Source of the DNA: an uncultured Pelagibacteraceae bacterium
GTDB taxonomy: Bacteria; Pseudomonadota; Alphaproteobacteria; Pelagibacterales; Pelagibacteraceae
NCBI GenBank assembly: GCA_902623075.1
Contig: CACNSD010000004.1
Location: 39,690 to 103,689, forward strand
DNA: 64,000 nt
Direction of reading: 5' to 3'
Shown here: positions 1 to 8,412 of the stretch, piece by piece
Layout: the number at the start of each line of letters is the position of its first letter
Position numbering within the stretch: position 1 is the first letter of the stretch
Notes under the pieces: model-generated
What the model was told of the DNA's origin: nothing
The model's input: only the letters and a program-made list of their open reading frames with translations
Database searches by the model: none
Program-made: the position numbers and the translations under genes

Positions 1-1182
1 AGTCTTACCCTCGGGAATTTGAAATTTAGACATTAACAAATCAGCCCCTATCGGCAAAGTTGGAACTTCTTTTTTTTTGTAAGTATCCATTAATATAATG
101 AGTTTTTTTTCTACTGTATTTGAGGTAAAAATTTTAAAATTAATTATATCTATTACAGCCTGTCGCCCATTATAATAAAAGAATTTATTCAAATTTTTCT
201 CTGTAAAGTTTTTTAGGGTTACTTTTTCTTTATAAAAAAGATCTATCAATTTTAATCTTTTCTGATCTTTTTTAGAGATTTTGAATTTATAAAGAAAATA
301 ATCAGTATTATCAGTCCCATCAATCACTAAAAGCGCGATTAAGAATATAAAGTCAATTTTTAAAAAATTTTCTACAGCATAAGAATTTTGTTTTTTAAAA
401 TTTTTAATATTCTTTAATTGAGGGAAAATTATTTCTATTAGTTCTGAACTTTCTTTATCTTTGAACAATTTTAAAAATCCATTTGAACTAGTTATTTTTT
501 TTAGTTCATCAATTAACCTTTCAGATGATATATTTGAAATTCCATCAATATTTTTTTTTATATTTTTTATTATTTCTGGCTTGTGCTTATGATTTGAGTA
601 ATTTAAATAAAATCTTACATACCTTAAGATACGTAAATAATCCTCTTGAATTCTTTTTTCTACATCTCCAATAAAATTAATATAACCTTCCTCTAAATCT
701 TTTTTACCGTTAAATGGATCAAATAAATTACCATCGCCATCTGCATAAATTGAATTAATAGTAAAATCCCTTCTAGAAGCATCTTCCTTCCAATCTAAAG
801 AGAATTCTACTTCAGCATGTCTTCCATCAGTTGAGACGTCCTTCCTTAAAGAAGTAATTTCATATTTATATTCGTCAATTGTTGCAGTTACAGTTCCGTG
901 TTCGATTCCTGTTTCGTAATAACTTATTTTTTTGTTTTTAAGAGCTTCACAAACTTCTAGAGGGGTTAAATTTGTTGCTAAGTCAATATCATCAACCTTT
1001 TCTTTCTTTATCACCTTTCTTACGCACCCACCTACATATCTAATTTCGCTTTTCTCTGAAAAATTATTAATTGCTTCAAAAATTTTATTTGCGGGTGTTG
1101 TTGATGTAATTTGTTTTAAATTTTGACTAATATAATCAAGATTTTTTGACCGGGAAAAAAATTTATCTAAAAAATTTTTCAT
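1..1182 (-). CDS. cca: CCA tRNA nucleotidyltransferase, 3' end cut off by window edge
   Basis: This frame is open for 394 codons from an ATG at 1182 to the left edge, so the C-terminus lies outside the window. The product adds or repairs the 3' CCA of tRNAs. The class II nucleotidyltransferase head is visible: RYVGGCVRK and the metal-binding DDIDLATN near residues 48-70, then GIEHGTVTA, and the RRDFTINSIYAD motif near residue 140. The usual GGxVRD is GGCVRK here. The ATG lies only 3 bases after the 3' end of a tRNA-Gln gene on the same strand. The frame upstream runs into a stop inside the tRNA, so no earlier start is possible and there is no room for a Shine-Dalgarno sequence outside the tRNA. 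The family call is firm; the translation mechanism is inference. Confidence 0.93.
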   Translation of the reverse strand, partial: MKNFLDKFFSRSKNLDYISQNLKQITSTTPANKIFEAINNFSEKSEIRYVGGCVRKVIKKEKVDDIDLATNLTPLEVCEALKNKKISYYETGIEHGTVTATIDEYKYEITSLRKDVSTDGRHAEVEFSLDWKEDASRRDFTINSIYADGDGNLFDPFNGKKDLEEGYINFIGDVEKRIQEDYLRILRYVRFYLNYSNHKHKPEIIKNIKKNIDGISNISSERLIDELKKITSSNGFLKLFKDKESSELIEIIFPQLKNIKNFKKQNSYAVENFLKIDFIFLIALLVIDGTDNTDYFLYKFKISKKDQKRLKLIDLFYKEKVTLKNFTEKNLNKFFYYNGRQAVIDIINFKIFTSNTVEKKLIILMDTYKKKEVPTLPIGADLLMSKFQIPEGKT

Positions 1183-1185
1183 AAG

Positions 1186-1259
1186 TGGCTGGGGCGCTAG
1201 GATTCGAACCTAGGATGCAGGTACCAAAAACCCGTGCCTTACCGCTTGGCTACGCCCCA
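1186..1259 (-). tRNA. tRNA-Gln(UUG)
   Basis: A full cloverleaf can be folded on the minus strand: a 7-bp acceptor stem (TGGGGCG with CGCCCCA), a D arm with GCC/GGC, an anticodon stem CGGGT/ACCTG with loop TTTTGGT, and a T arm CTAGG-TTCGAAT-CCTAG. Anticodon UUG is at 1227-1225, which reads CAA and CAG. The discriminator base G and the CCA end are encoded in the DNA. The gene sits between ispE and cca on the same strand and ends 3 bases before the cca start. Confidence 0.96.
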
Positions 1260-1292
1260 ATACTAGCTTCCTATAACATAAAAATATAAAAT

Positions 1293-2138
1293 TCATATAG
1301 TTTTTGCTGTAACACACCAATAATTTTTATATTTTCTTTTAAATTTAGCTTTTGCCAATTTACAACTCTTTAATGAATTATAATAGGCAACAATTGTTGA
1401 TCCTGAACCAGTCATTCTTACAAATAATGGATTATTTATACTTTCTAAAAACAACTTTATTTTTTTAAGTTTTGGATATTTTTTTAATGCTATTGTTTCA
1501 AGGGCATTTTGTTGATCAATCAAATATTTTACTCCAAACATGTTTTTTTTAGGTTTGTTATATTTTGATTTTGTATACTTTCGTACAGCAGAGTATATTT
1601 TTTTAGTTGAGCACCCAAAATCAGGCTTTACTAAAGTAGAGTAATATTTTGGAGTATTATAAATCTTTTTAATTCTGCCACCTGATGACAACACACAGCT
1701 CGATGAAATGGTCCCTAAAATAACATCAGAACCAACCAAGTCACAGATACTTCGAGTTTTTTGATGATCAGGATTAATAATTTTTTTTCTAACTAGATAA
1801 TTAAACACACTAGCTGCATTCATCGATCCCCCACCCAACCCAGCTTCTTGGGGAATTAATTTTTTAATTTTAACTTTGAATTTTTTATTTTTTAATAAAT
1901 TTTCTTTATCTAATATTTGAAATAATTTTTGAACAGTATTTTTTTTTCCAATTTTTTTTGAAAACTCTCCATAAAAAGAAATATGGTGTTTTTTTCCATT
2001 ATGTTGATTGATTGAAATAACATCATGAAGATCTATGAAACCAATTATACTTTCAATTTTATGTAAAACGTTTTTTTTCCCAGTAATATTTAAAGCTAAA
2101 TTTAGCTTTGCATTAGATTTTATTTTATTAATTTTCAT
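1293..2138 (-). CDS. ispE: 4-diphosphocytidyl-2-C-methyl-D-erythritol kinase
   Basis: This GHMP kinase phosphorylates CDP-methylerythritol in the MEP isoprenoid pathway in the cytoplasm. The 281-residue length is normal. The N-terminal SNAKLNLALNI carries the expected catalytic Lys (residue 11), AGLGGGSMNAAS near residue 95 is the ATP-binding GHMP motif, GSDV near residue 135 holds the expected catalytic Asp, and MTGSGSTIVAYY lies near the C-terminus. The SMNAA form replaces the more common SSDAA. The ATG is immediately next to the stop of the upstream TPR gene, so the two are probably cotranscribed, and tRNA-Gln and cca follow. It shares a pathway with ispH at 18742. Confidence 0.95.
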   Translation of the reverse strand: MKINKIKSNAKLNLALNITGKKNVLHKIESIIGFIDLHDVISINQHNGKKHHISFYGEFSKKIGKKNTVQKLFQILDKENLLKNKKFKVKIKKLIPQEAGLGGGSMNAASVFNYLVRKKIINPDHQKTRSICDLVGSDVILGTISSSCVLSSGGRIKKIYNTPKYYSTLVKPDFGCSTKKIYSAVRKYTKSKYNKPKKNMFGVKYLIDQQNALETIALKKYPKLKKIKLFLESINNPLFVRMTGSGSTIVAYYNSLKSCKLAKAKFKRKYKNYWCVTAKTI

Positions 2139-3824
2139 TTAGGAATTTATAAGACCCTCAATTACTTTAATATTGATTTTTTCTCTCATATCCTCTTCGG
2201 TATCTTCAAAAGTTAATACGTTCTTCCAAAAATATCTTGCTTGAATTTTTCGATTTAATTTCCATAAAATGTCACCATAATGATCATTCACGATTGGGTC
2301 ATCTGGCATTAATTCTACTGCTCTTTTTAAATACTTTTCTGCTTCTAAATAATCTTCTATTAAATAATAAGCCCATCCAATTGAATCAATAATATATGGA
2401 TCATTGCTTTTTAAATCATATGCTCTTTTCAACATATCCATTGCTTCATTAATTTTATAATCACGCTCTAACCAAGAGTAAGCAAGGTAATTTAAAATAT
2501 ACGCATCGCTAGGATCAATTCTAAGTGCATGTAGTAAATCTTCATCTGACTTTACATAATTACCCATTCTTTCATAGCTTCCACCTCTACGATACAATAC
2601 ATCTGATTTAATAAGTGAATTGTCATCCAGTGTTAAAATAATTTCTGTATAACGATCTATTGCCTTTTCATAATTTTTAGAATTTTTATAAAAATTAGCT
2701 AAATCAAAAATCATTTTAATATTAGGATTTTCAATTTTATTAAATTTTAAATCTATGTATTTAATTCCATTTTCATAATCCTGCTCTTCAATAATTATTT
2801 GGGCTTCTTTTTTTACTCTAAACCAATAATAAAATTCATCTTTTTTTTTAAAGTTATTTAAGATCCTTTGTACTTTATCAAATTCACCATTAAGATAAAA
2901 ATTTTCTGCAACCAATGACAGATTAAATTCAAACTTAGGATTTAAATAGTTAGATAAATTTAAATAAAAATTTGATTTCTCAAAATTATCCTGAGAAGAA
3001 TAAAGATTAGAGATTAAAAATAAAAACTCACTTACAAGATCATTATGATCTTTGCATGAAAAAATTTTTCCAAAATCATCGAATTTTTCTTTGTCTACCC
3101 AACTTTTACTTTGTGAAAGTAAAAGTGTTGAATTTATATAATCAATTTGTTCAACAACTAATCTTGCTTCATTTAATTTATTGTTATCAATTAAATAATT
3201 AAGATAAAAGAAAATGTATCTTGAATAGTCGCCTTGTTGATTATTTATTAAATTAAGAAAAAATGATGAAGTTCTTTTATCTTGAATATAACATCTTTGG
3301 AATGTCTCGGCTATAAGAGACAGGTTTCCAAAATTTTTTTTGTTATCTAATATTTTTTTATTTTTAAATGTATAAATGTACTGTTTTAGAGTTTCAAATA
3401 TAACTAGGTTTATCCTATCTTCATCTTGAAATTTTAAACTTTCTGTTAAATATTCATCAGCTTTTTTAAAATTATTTTTCTTTAAACTGTCAATTATTAA
3501 AATTATATAAGCATCATAAAAATCTGAGTTAGATTTATTTGTGTTGTTATTTAGTATGTTAATTGCTTGAGGTACTTTGTTATCTAAAACTAAAGAGTTA
3601 ACATATCTTTTTAAATAACTGTCATGTTTGTTAATTAATACTTTGGTTAAGTTAAAAAATTTTAAAGCTTCAGAATTATCTTGATTTTCAAATGCAACAA
3701 TTCCAGAAAAATAATTTGATAAATCTCTTGAGTTGAAATCATTAAAAGTAGCACTTTTAGAATACAAAGGTGTCTGATAAGATATGAATATTAATAGTAC
3801 TAATTTTAAAAATTTTAGAAACAT
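2139..3824 (-). CDS. Exported tetratricopeptide-repeat protein
   Basis: A 561-residue protein with a hydrophobic N-terminus (about residues 1-22) that looks like a signal peptide or anchor. The rest is helical repeats, and the last ~200 residues contain clear TPR units, for example around YLEAEKYLKRAVELMPDDP and the preceding INEAMDMLKRAYDLKSNDP. TPR proteins are scaffolds for protein contacts; no enzymatic motif is visible. The gene directly precedes ispE, an arrangement also known in other alphaproteobacteria, and faces the uracil-DNA glycosylase gene across 11 bases. The partner and the exact role are unknown. Confidence 0.85.
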   Translation of the reverse strand: MFLKFLKLVLLIFISYQTPLYSKSATFNDFNSRDLSNYFSGIVAFENQDNSEALKFFNLTKVLINKHDSYLKRYVNSLVLDNKVPQAINILNNNTNKSNSDFYDAYIILIIDSLKKNNFKKADEYLTESLKFQDEDRINLVIFETLKQYIYTFKNKKILDNKKNFGNLSLIAETFQRCYIQDKRTSSFFLNLINNQQGDYSRYIFFYLNYLIDNNKLNEARLVVEQIDYINSTLLLSQSKSWVDKEKFDDFGKIFSCKDHNDLVSEFLFLISNLYSSQDNFEKSNFYLNLSNYLNPKFEFNLSLVAENFYLNGEFDKVQRILNNFKKKDEFYYWFRVKKEAQIIIEEQDYENGIKYIDLKFNKIENPNIKMIFDLANFYKNSKNYEKAIDRYTEIILTLDDNSLIKSDVLYRRGGSYERMGNYVKSDEDLLHALRIDPSDAYILNYLAYSWLERDYKINEAMDMLKRAYDLKSNDPYIIDSIGWAYYLIEDYLEAEKYLKRAVELMPDDPIVNDHYGDILWKLNRKIQARYFWKNVLTFEDTEEDMREKINIKVIEGLINS

Positions 3825-3835
3825 GTGACCATACT

Positions 3836-4555
3836 ATGACTAAAAAAGTGATAAATCAAAATACCAAATTAAACCAAGAACTAATTAATACTATTGAACC
3901 GAAATTTATATTTGCTGATAAGCCAATAAATAGATTTAATATTTTGGAAACGAACAATGGCACTCTGCAAATTAATAAAGAAGAATTACTAAAAAATTTA
4001 AAAGATCAAATAAATTCAATTGAAAATTGTAAATTGAAAGAAAATTCAAACAAAATTATTTTAGGTGAGGGAAATATAAATAGCCCTTTAATGTTAATTG
4101 GAGAGTCTCCTGGGGCTGAAGAAGAAAAATTGGGTGTCCCATTTAGAGGTGAAGTGGGCGAACTTCTTAACAAAATGCTTATAGCCATCAATATTAAGAG
4201 ACAAAATATTTACACTAGTTATGCAATCAATTTTAGACCACCTGATGACAGAAAACCAACTTCCACTGAAATTAAAAGATACTCAGTATTTTTAAAGGAG
4301 CATATATCGATTATAAATCCAAAGATTATTGTTTTGATGGGTAGTTCGGCAATGGAGGCTATAACAGGAATAAGCGAAAAAATAACTACTGAAAGAGGAC
4401 ATTGGAAGGAAGTGATTTTAAAAAATAAAACATTCCCTTTAATGATAACTTTTAATCCATCTTATTTAATCCGATTTCCAGAAAATAAAAAACACTCATG
4501 GGAAGATTTAAAAAAAATTAGAGACAAAATTAAAGATCTAAAGTTAAAAATTTGA
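3836..4555 (+). CDS. Family 4-type uracil-DNA glycosylase, cluster cysteines mostly missing
   Basis: The 239-residue protein matches family 4 uracil-DNA glycosylases, which excise uracil from DNA. LGEGN, LMLIGESPGAEEE (about residues 85-97), PFRGEVGELLNKML, INFRPPDDRKPT and the FNPSYLIR region (about 206-213) align with GEAPGxxED, FxGxxG, RPPxNRxPT and HPxYLLR of the family. The first ~75 residues form the usual poorly conserved N-terminal extension. Canonical members hold a 4Fe-4S cluster with four cysteines. Here the only cysteine is C65; the other three expected sites appear to be I62, F133 and Y149. The HP of the C-terminal motif is NP. The gene overlaps rnhB by one base (TGATG). Confidence 0.85.
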   Translation: MTKKVINQNTKLNQELINTIEPKFIFADKPINRFNILETNNGTLQINKEELLKNLKDQINSIENCKLKENSNKIILGEGNINSPLMLIGESPGAEEEKLGVPFRGEVGELLNKMLIAINIKRQNIYTSYAINFRPPDDRKPTSTEIKRYSVFLKEHISIINPKIIVLMGSSAMEAITGISEKITTERGHWKEVILKNKTFPLMITFNPSYLIRFPENKKHSWEDLKKIRDKIKDLKLKI

Positions 4556-5115
4556 TGAAGGTGATTGCTGGGGTTGATGAGGTTGGCAGAGGAAGTTTGA
4601 TTGGGCCTGTTTTTGCTTCAGCAGTAATTTTAAAAAAATCAATTAATCCTAAATTATTAAAAGATTCAAAATCATTAAGTAGAAAAGAGAGAGAGTATCT
4701 ATGTACATATATAAAAAAAAATTCTACTTGGTCTATAGGCAAAGCTTCTGTCAGAGAAATAGAAAAATTGAACATACTACAAGCAAGTTTGCTAGCTATG
4801 AAAAGAGCTATCAAAAAACTTAAGAAAAAACCAACACACGTTCTGATAGATGGAAACAAAACTCCAGAATTAAAAAATTATAATTTAAAATCAGTTATAA
4901 AAGGAGATAAAAAAGTCCCTTCTATTTCGGCAGCCTCTATAATTGCAAAAGTATCAAGAGATAAATTTATAACTACGTTATCAAAAATAAATAAAGGATA
5001 CGACTGGGATAAAAACTTTGGGTACGGAACAAGACAGCATCTAAAAGCATTAAAAAAATTAGGTATTACCAAACATCATAGAAAAACTTTTTCACCAATA
5101 TCTAAAATAAATTAA
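4555..5115 (+). CDS. rnhB: Ribonuclease HII
   Basis: This enzyme cuts RNA in RNA-DNA hybrids and at single ribonucleotides in DNA. The start AGVDEVGRGSLIGPV has the Asp-Glu pair of the active site (residues 8-9), VLIDGNK holds the third acid, and SIIAKVSRD the fourth. The ATG at 4555 is preferred over a TTG one codon earlier because it gives the conserved N-terminus and the common TGATG overlap with the upstream glycosylase gene; the product is then 186 residues. Cotranscription with the uracil-DNA glycosylase groups two enzymes that remove wrong nucleotides from DNA. Confidence 0.95.
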   Translation: MKVIAGVDEVGRGSLIGPVFASAVILKKSINPKLLKDSKSLSRKEREYLCTYIKKNSTWSIGKASVREIEKLNILQASLLAMKRAIKKLKKKPTHVLIDGNKTPELKNYNLKSVIKGDKKVPSISAASIIAKVSRDKFITTLSKINKGYDWDKNFGYGTRQHLKALKKLGITKHHRKTFSPISKIN

Positions 5116-5154
5116 TACTATATCTAGTTACCACCTAATTCAGAAACACTAATC

Positions 5155-5203
5155 GAATCCAAATTTTTCAATCTGAGGTTGACCATAGAATCCATTTGGA
5201 GTC
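5155..5203 (+). promoter_or_regulatory. Cluster of three GANTC methylation sites upstream of ccrM
   Basis: GAATC occurs at 5155-5159 and 5188-5192 and GAGTC at 5199-5203, all in the 104-base leader of the gene for the methylase that targets GANTC. With this base composition one site is expected every 350-400 bases. In Caulobacter, GANTC sites near the ccrM promoter are known to affect its expression; a similar role here is inference. Confidence 0.5.
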
Positions 5204-5219
5204 TAATTAATCTTTACAA

Positions 5220-6290
5220 ATGAAAACTGATTTTAAAAATAAAATAATTAATGGAGATAGTCTTGAGGAATTAAAAAAAATTCCACGTGAAACATTTGAT
5301 TTAATTTTTGCTGATCCACCTTACAACTTACAATTAAAAAGTGAATTAACAAGACCGGATAGATCAAAAGTAAGTGCAGTAAATGATAAGTGGGATCAAT
5401 TTGCAAATTTTAAAAAATATGATCATTTCACTTATGCATGGCTTAGTGAATGTAAAAGAATTTTAAAAAAAGATGGAGCAATATGGGTTATAGGAAGTTA
5501 TCATAATATTTTTAGAGTTGGAACAGCAATCCAAAATTTAGGATTCTGGATTTTAAACGATGTCATTTGGAATAAAAATAATCCAATGCCTAACTTTAGA
5601 GGAACACGTTTTACTAACGCTCATGAAACTTTAATATGGGCATCTAAAAGTGAAAAATCTAAATACACATTCAATTATCAATCTTTAAAATGTTTAAATG
5701 ATGATTTACAAATGAGATCTAATTGGGATCTTCCAATATGCAATGGTTCTGAAAGACTTAAAAAGGATGGAAAAAAAATTCACTCTACACAAAAACCAGA
5801 AGCATTATTACATAGAATTTTACTAGCTACATCTAATAAAAATGACCTCATACTTGATCCTTTTTTAGGATCAGGAACAACAGCTACGGTAGCAAAAAAA
5901 CTAGGAAGAAATTATTTTGGAATAGAAAAAGAAAAAAATTATTTTAAAGCTGCTAAGCAACGATTAAAGAATACAAAACCTATTGAGGACGATTTGTTAG
6001 ATACGCTTAAAAATAATAGATCAAAACCAAGAATTCCTTTTGGTTCACTAGTAGAGCTTGGAATAATTAAACCTGGAACAAATATTTTTGATAATAAGAA
6101 AAAAATAACAGCCAGAATTATGGCTGATGGTAGTATAAAACATAATCAAGCAGAGGGATCTATACACAAAGTTGCGGCTACTATTTTAGGAGCTGAAAGT
6201 TGCAATGGATGGACTTTTTGGCACTATGATATCAATGGAAGAACCTATCCAATAAATCATCTAAGACAAAGATTAATTTCTAAAAACTAA
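5220..6290 (+). CDS. ccrM: CcrM-type DNA adenine methyltransferase (GANTC)
   Basis: A beta-class N6-adenine methyltransferase of 356 residues. The catalytic DPPY is at residues 32-35 and the SAM-binding DPFLGSGTT lies after it, which is the beta-class order. The C-terminal ~90 residues (PFGSLVELGII through GWTFWHYD) are the RAMA domain typical of CcrM. In alphaproteobacteria this orphan enzyme methylates GANTC after replication and is tied to the cell cycle. No restriction partner is nearby. The stop overlaps the stop of the convergent flavin monooxygenase gene by four bases. The ATG at 5220 follows a leader with three GANTC sites. Confidence 0.94.
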   Translation: MKTDFKNKIINGDSLEELKKIPRETFDLIFADPPYNLQLKSELTRPDRSKVSAVNDKWDQFANFKKYDHFTYAWLSECKRILKKDGAIWVIGSYHNIFRVGTAIQNLGFWILNDVIWNKNNPMPNFRGTRFTNAHETLIWASKSEKSKYTFNYQSLKCLNDDLQMRSNWDLPICNGSERLKKDGKKIHSTQKPEALLHRILLATSNKNDLILDPFLGSGTTATVAKKLGRNYFGIEKEKNYFKAAKQRLKNTKPIEDDLLDTLKNNRSKPRIPFGSLVELGIIKPGTNIFDNKKKITARIMADGSIKHNQAEGSIHKVAATILGAESCNGWTFWHYDINGRTYPINHLRQRLISKN

Positions 6291-7432
6291 TTTTTATAAA
6301 TTTTACCTAAATAACTTTCTAAAAAATTTTCATTTTTAACTAAATATTTCATTAAAATATTTCTGAAAAAAGTCATCACTGGATTTGATAAATGAAAAGC
6401 AAATTGATTAAAATTAGATCTACGATTAATCATTTTTACTCTTTTTGTTCTCATATAAAAAAAATCATTATTATTTAATATGCTTTCATATAATTCGTGA
6501 GCTCCTTCAATTGATTGTGAAGCACCCTGAGCAAATGAAGGAGGAAACGTAAAAAAAGCATCACCTATTAAAAAAGTATTATTTGCTGGTTTGATAAAAT
6601 TTTTACTTACGAAAACTGGAAATAATTTAATATTTTGGATTTTTTCAAAAATCATTTTGGGGATTTTTTTTGATAATTTGTTTTTAATATTTTCTATAAA
6701 ATAATTTTCGTCAAAAAGTTTATGATTTTTTTGCTCATTTGAATTTAATTTGTATTTTAATATTCCAATAAAATTTAAATTCTCATATTTATCTAAAGGA
6801 TAAACTACGTAATGAAAATCTGATCCTAAAAATAATGAAATATTTTCATCGCATATATTTTGATGATTTTCCTTTGATATATTACCTCTAATAGCAATAA
6901 AATTATTATAAATTGCATTAGATTTATTCGCAGAAATTAGTGACCTACCTTTAGAAAATACTCCATCAGAAATAATTAAATAATCACATGTTTTTTTTTC
7001 TCCATTATTAAATGTTAGATTTGTAATATCTTTTCCATATTCTATTTGATTAATACTATAGTTATATTTGATTATTTCATCTCCAAGTCCGTCTATCAAA
7101 AACTGAAACAATTTTGATCTTTTTAATGCTGTATATTTGCAATTTTCTAAATTAAATTTTGAAATTTCCAAATCACAAATTTTTTTTGAATTTTTTAGAT
7201 CATAAAAATCAATTTTCTTAGGATGAAACTTTTCCTCCTCTGTTAATGAGTCAAAACCTATTTTATTTAAATGTGCTACACTATTTACTGATAACTGTAT
7301 TCCATATCCCTCATTACTTCCTATTAAATTTTTTTTTTCGTAAATTGTAACTTTATAATCTTTGTTACCTTTAAATAAATTCGCTAAATACAAACCTGAA
7401 ATACCCGCTCCTATAATTGCGACGCTTTTCAT
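6287..7432 (-). CDS. FAD-dependent monooxygenase (UbiH / salicylate hydroxylase superfamily)
   Basis: The 381-residue protein begins with the dinucleotide fold GAGISG (residues 8-13), has the central DG motif near DYLIISDGVFSKG, and the FAD-binding GDAFFTFPPSFAQGASQSIE in the last third. These belong to group A flavin hydroxylases acting on aromatic rings, which include ubiquinone-synthesis enzymes and degradative hydroxylases. The substrate cannot be read from the sequence. The start ATG overlaps the mutY stop (ATGA), so the two genes are likely cotranscribed. Confidence 0.85.
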   Translation of the reverse strand: MKSVAIIGAGISGLYLANLFKGNKDYKVTIYEKKNLIGSNEGYGIQLSVNSVAHLNKIGFDSLTEEEKFHPKKIDFYDLKNSKKICDLEISKFNLENCKYTALKRSKLFQFLIDGLGDEIIKYNYSINQIEYGKDITNLTFNNGEKKTCDYLIISDGVFSKGRSLISANKSNAIYNNFIAIRGNISKENHQNICDENISLFLGSDFHYVVYPLDKYENLNFIGILKYKLNSNEQKNHKLFDENYFIENIKNKLSKKIPKMIFEKIQNIKLFPVFVSKNFIKPANNTFLIGDAFFTFPPSFAQGASQSIEGAHELYESILNNNDFFYMRTKRVKMINRRSNFNQFAFHLSNPVMTFFRNILMKYLVKNENFLESYLGKIYKN

Positions 7433-8412
7433 TTATGATTTTCTAAATAATTTACAATCTTTTTTGTAAAAGTAGGCAAAGTGTAATTATGTAAATTTTT
7501 AGGGTCTATCCAATTTTGTGTGGTTACTGGTTTAACTTCATTATTATATTCTACTTTAATATTCATATTCATATTTGATAATTTGATATTTAGATCCTTA
7601 TTAAAATTTTTTGGTTTGATAATTTCTTGCATAGGAAAAATATCAAAATTTTTTAAAAAATTAAATTCAGTATTTTTAATTAATAAATATTTTTGATTTT
7701 TTTTAAAAACTTTAAGAAGATAATACTTATCTTTATTTTTTTTCTTTATTTTATTTAAAACAAAATCTTTCTTTTTAAGAGATATGCACTTGACTGATAT
7801 TGGACATTGATCACAATTTGGATTAATAGGCTTACAAATTAACGCTCCAAGTTCCATTAAAGCTTGGGCATAATCACTTGATCTTGTTGTCAAACCAAAT
7901 ATTTTTTTTTCTTCATGCAAGTTTTCTTTCGTAATTTGATGTTCTTTTTTCAAGTACAAATACCTCTTGAGAACTCTCTCAATATTTCCATCTAAAGGAA
8001 TATATGGTTTATTAAAAGCTATAGCTGAAATTGCGCTAGCCGTATAATCGCCGATACCTGGTAATGATTTTAATTCTAAAAAATTACTTGGTATATTTTT
8101 ATTAAAATCTTTGATTACAACTTGAGCTGTTTTTTTTAGATTTCTTACTCTTGAATAATAACCTAAACCCTCCCACAATTTTACTAATTTTTGATCATCA
8201 AAAGTTGCTAGTGTTTCTAGATCTGGAATATTTTTAATAAATTTTTTAAAATAAGGTATTACAGTAGCAACCTGTGTTTGCTGTAACATAAACTCACTTA
8301 CCAAAGTATAATATTGTTTTTTTTTACTAGAAACTTGTTTTCTCCAAGGTAGCGTTCGCTTATTAATATCATACCAATTAAGAATTTTATTTGCTATTAT
8401 CTGATTATTCAT
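7429..8412 (-). CDS. mutY: A/G-specific adenine DNA glycosylase
   Basis: MutY removes adenine mispaired with 8-oxoguanine. EFMLQQTQV holds the catalytic Glu, LPGIGDYTASAISAIAF is the helix-hairpin-helix, and PLDGNIERVLKR includes the catalytic Asp. The 4Fe-4S ligands are complete, with the spacing C-X6-C-X2-C-X5-C starting at CKPINPN. The C-terminal part resembles the NUDIX-like domain that recognises 8-oxoguanine. I chose ATG 8412 (327 residues) because a longer frame from 8457 adds 15 unconserved residues and would run into the divergent DUF721 gene. The two divergent start codons then abut exactly. Confidence 0.94.
   Translation of the reverse strand: MNNQIIANKILNWYDINKRTLPWRKQVSSKKKQYYTLVSEFMLQQTQVATVIPYFKKFIKNIPDLETLATFDDQKLVKLWEGLGYYSRVRNLKKTAQVVIKDFNKNIPSNFLELKSLPGIGDYTASAISAIAFNKPYIPLDGNIERVLKRYLYLKKEHQITKENLHEEKKIFGLTTRSSDYAQALMELGALICKPINPNCDQCPISVKCISLKKKDFVLNKIKKKNKDKYYLLKVFKKNQKYLLIKNTEFNFLKNFDIFPMQEIIKPKNFNKDLNIKLSNMNMNIKVEYNNEVKPVTTQNWIDPKNLHNYTLPTFTKKIVNYLENHK

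Noticed and set aside
932..1126. 64-codon plus-strand frame in the cca region
   Set aside because: It is antisense to the conserved nucleotidyltransferase motifs of cca.
4530..4859. 109-codon minus-strand frame over rnhB
   Set aside because: It is the mirror of the RNase HII catalytic region, so it is a shadow frame.
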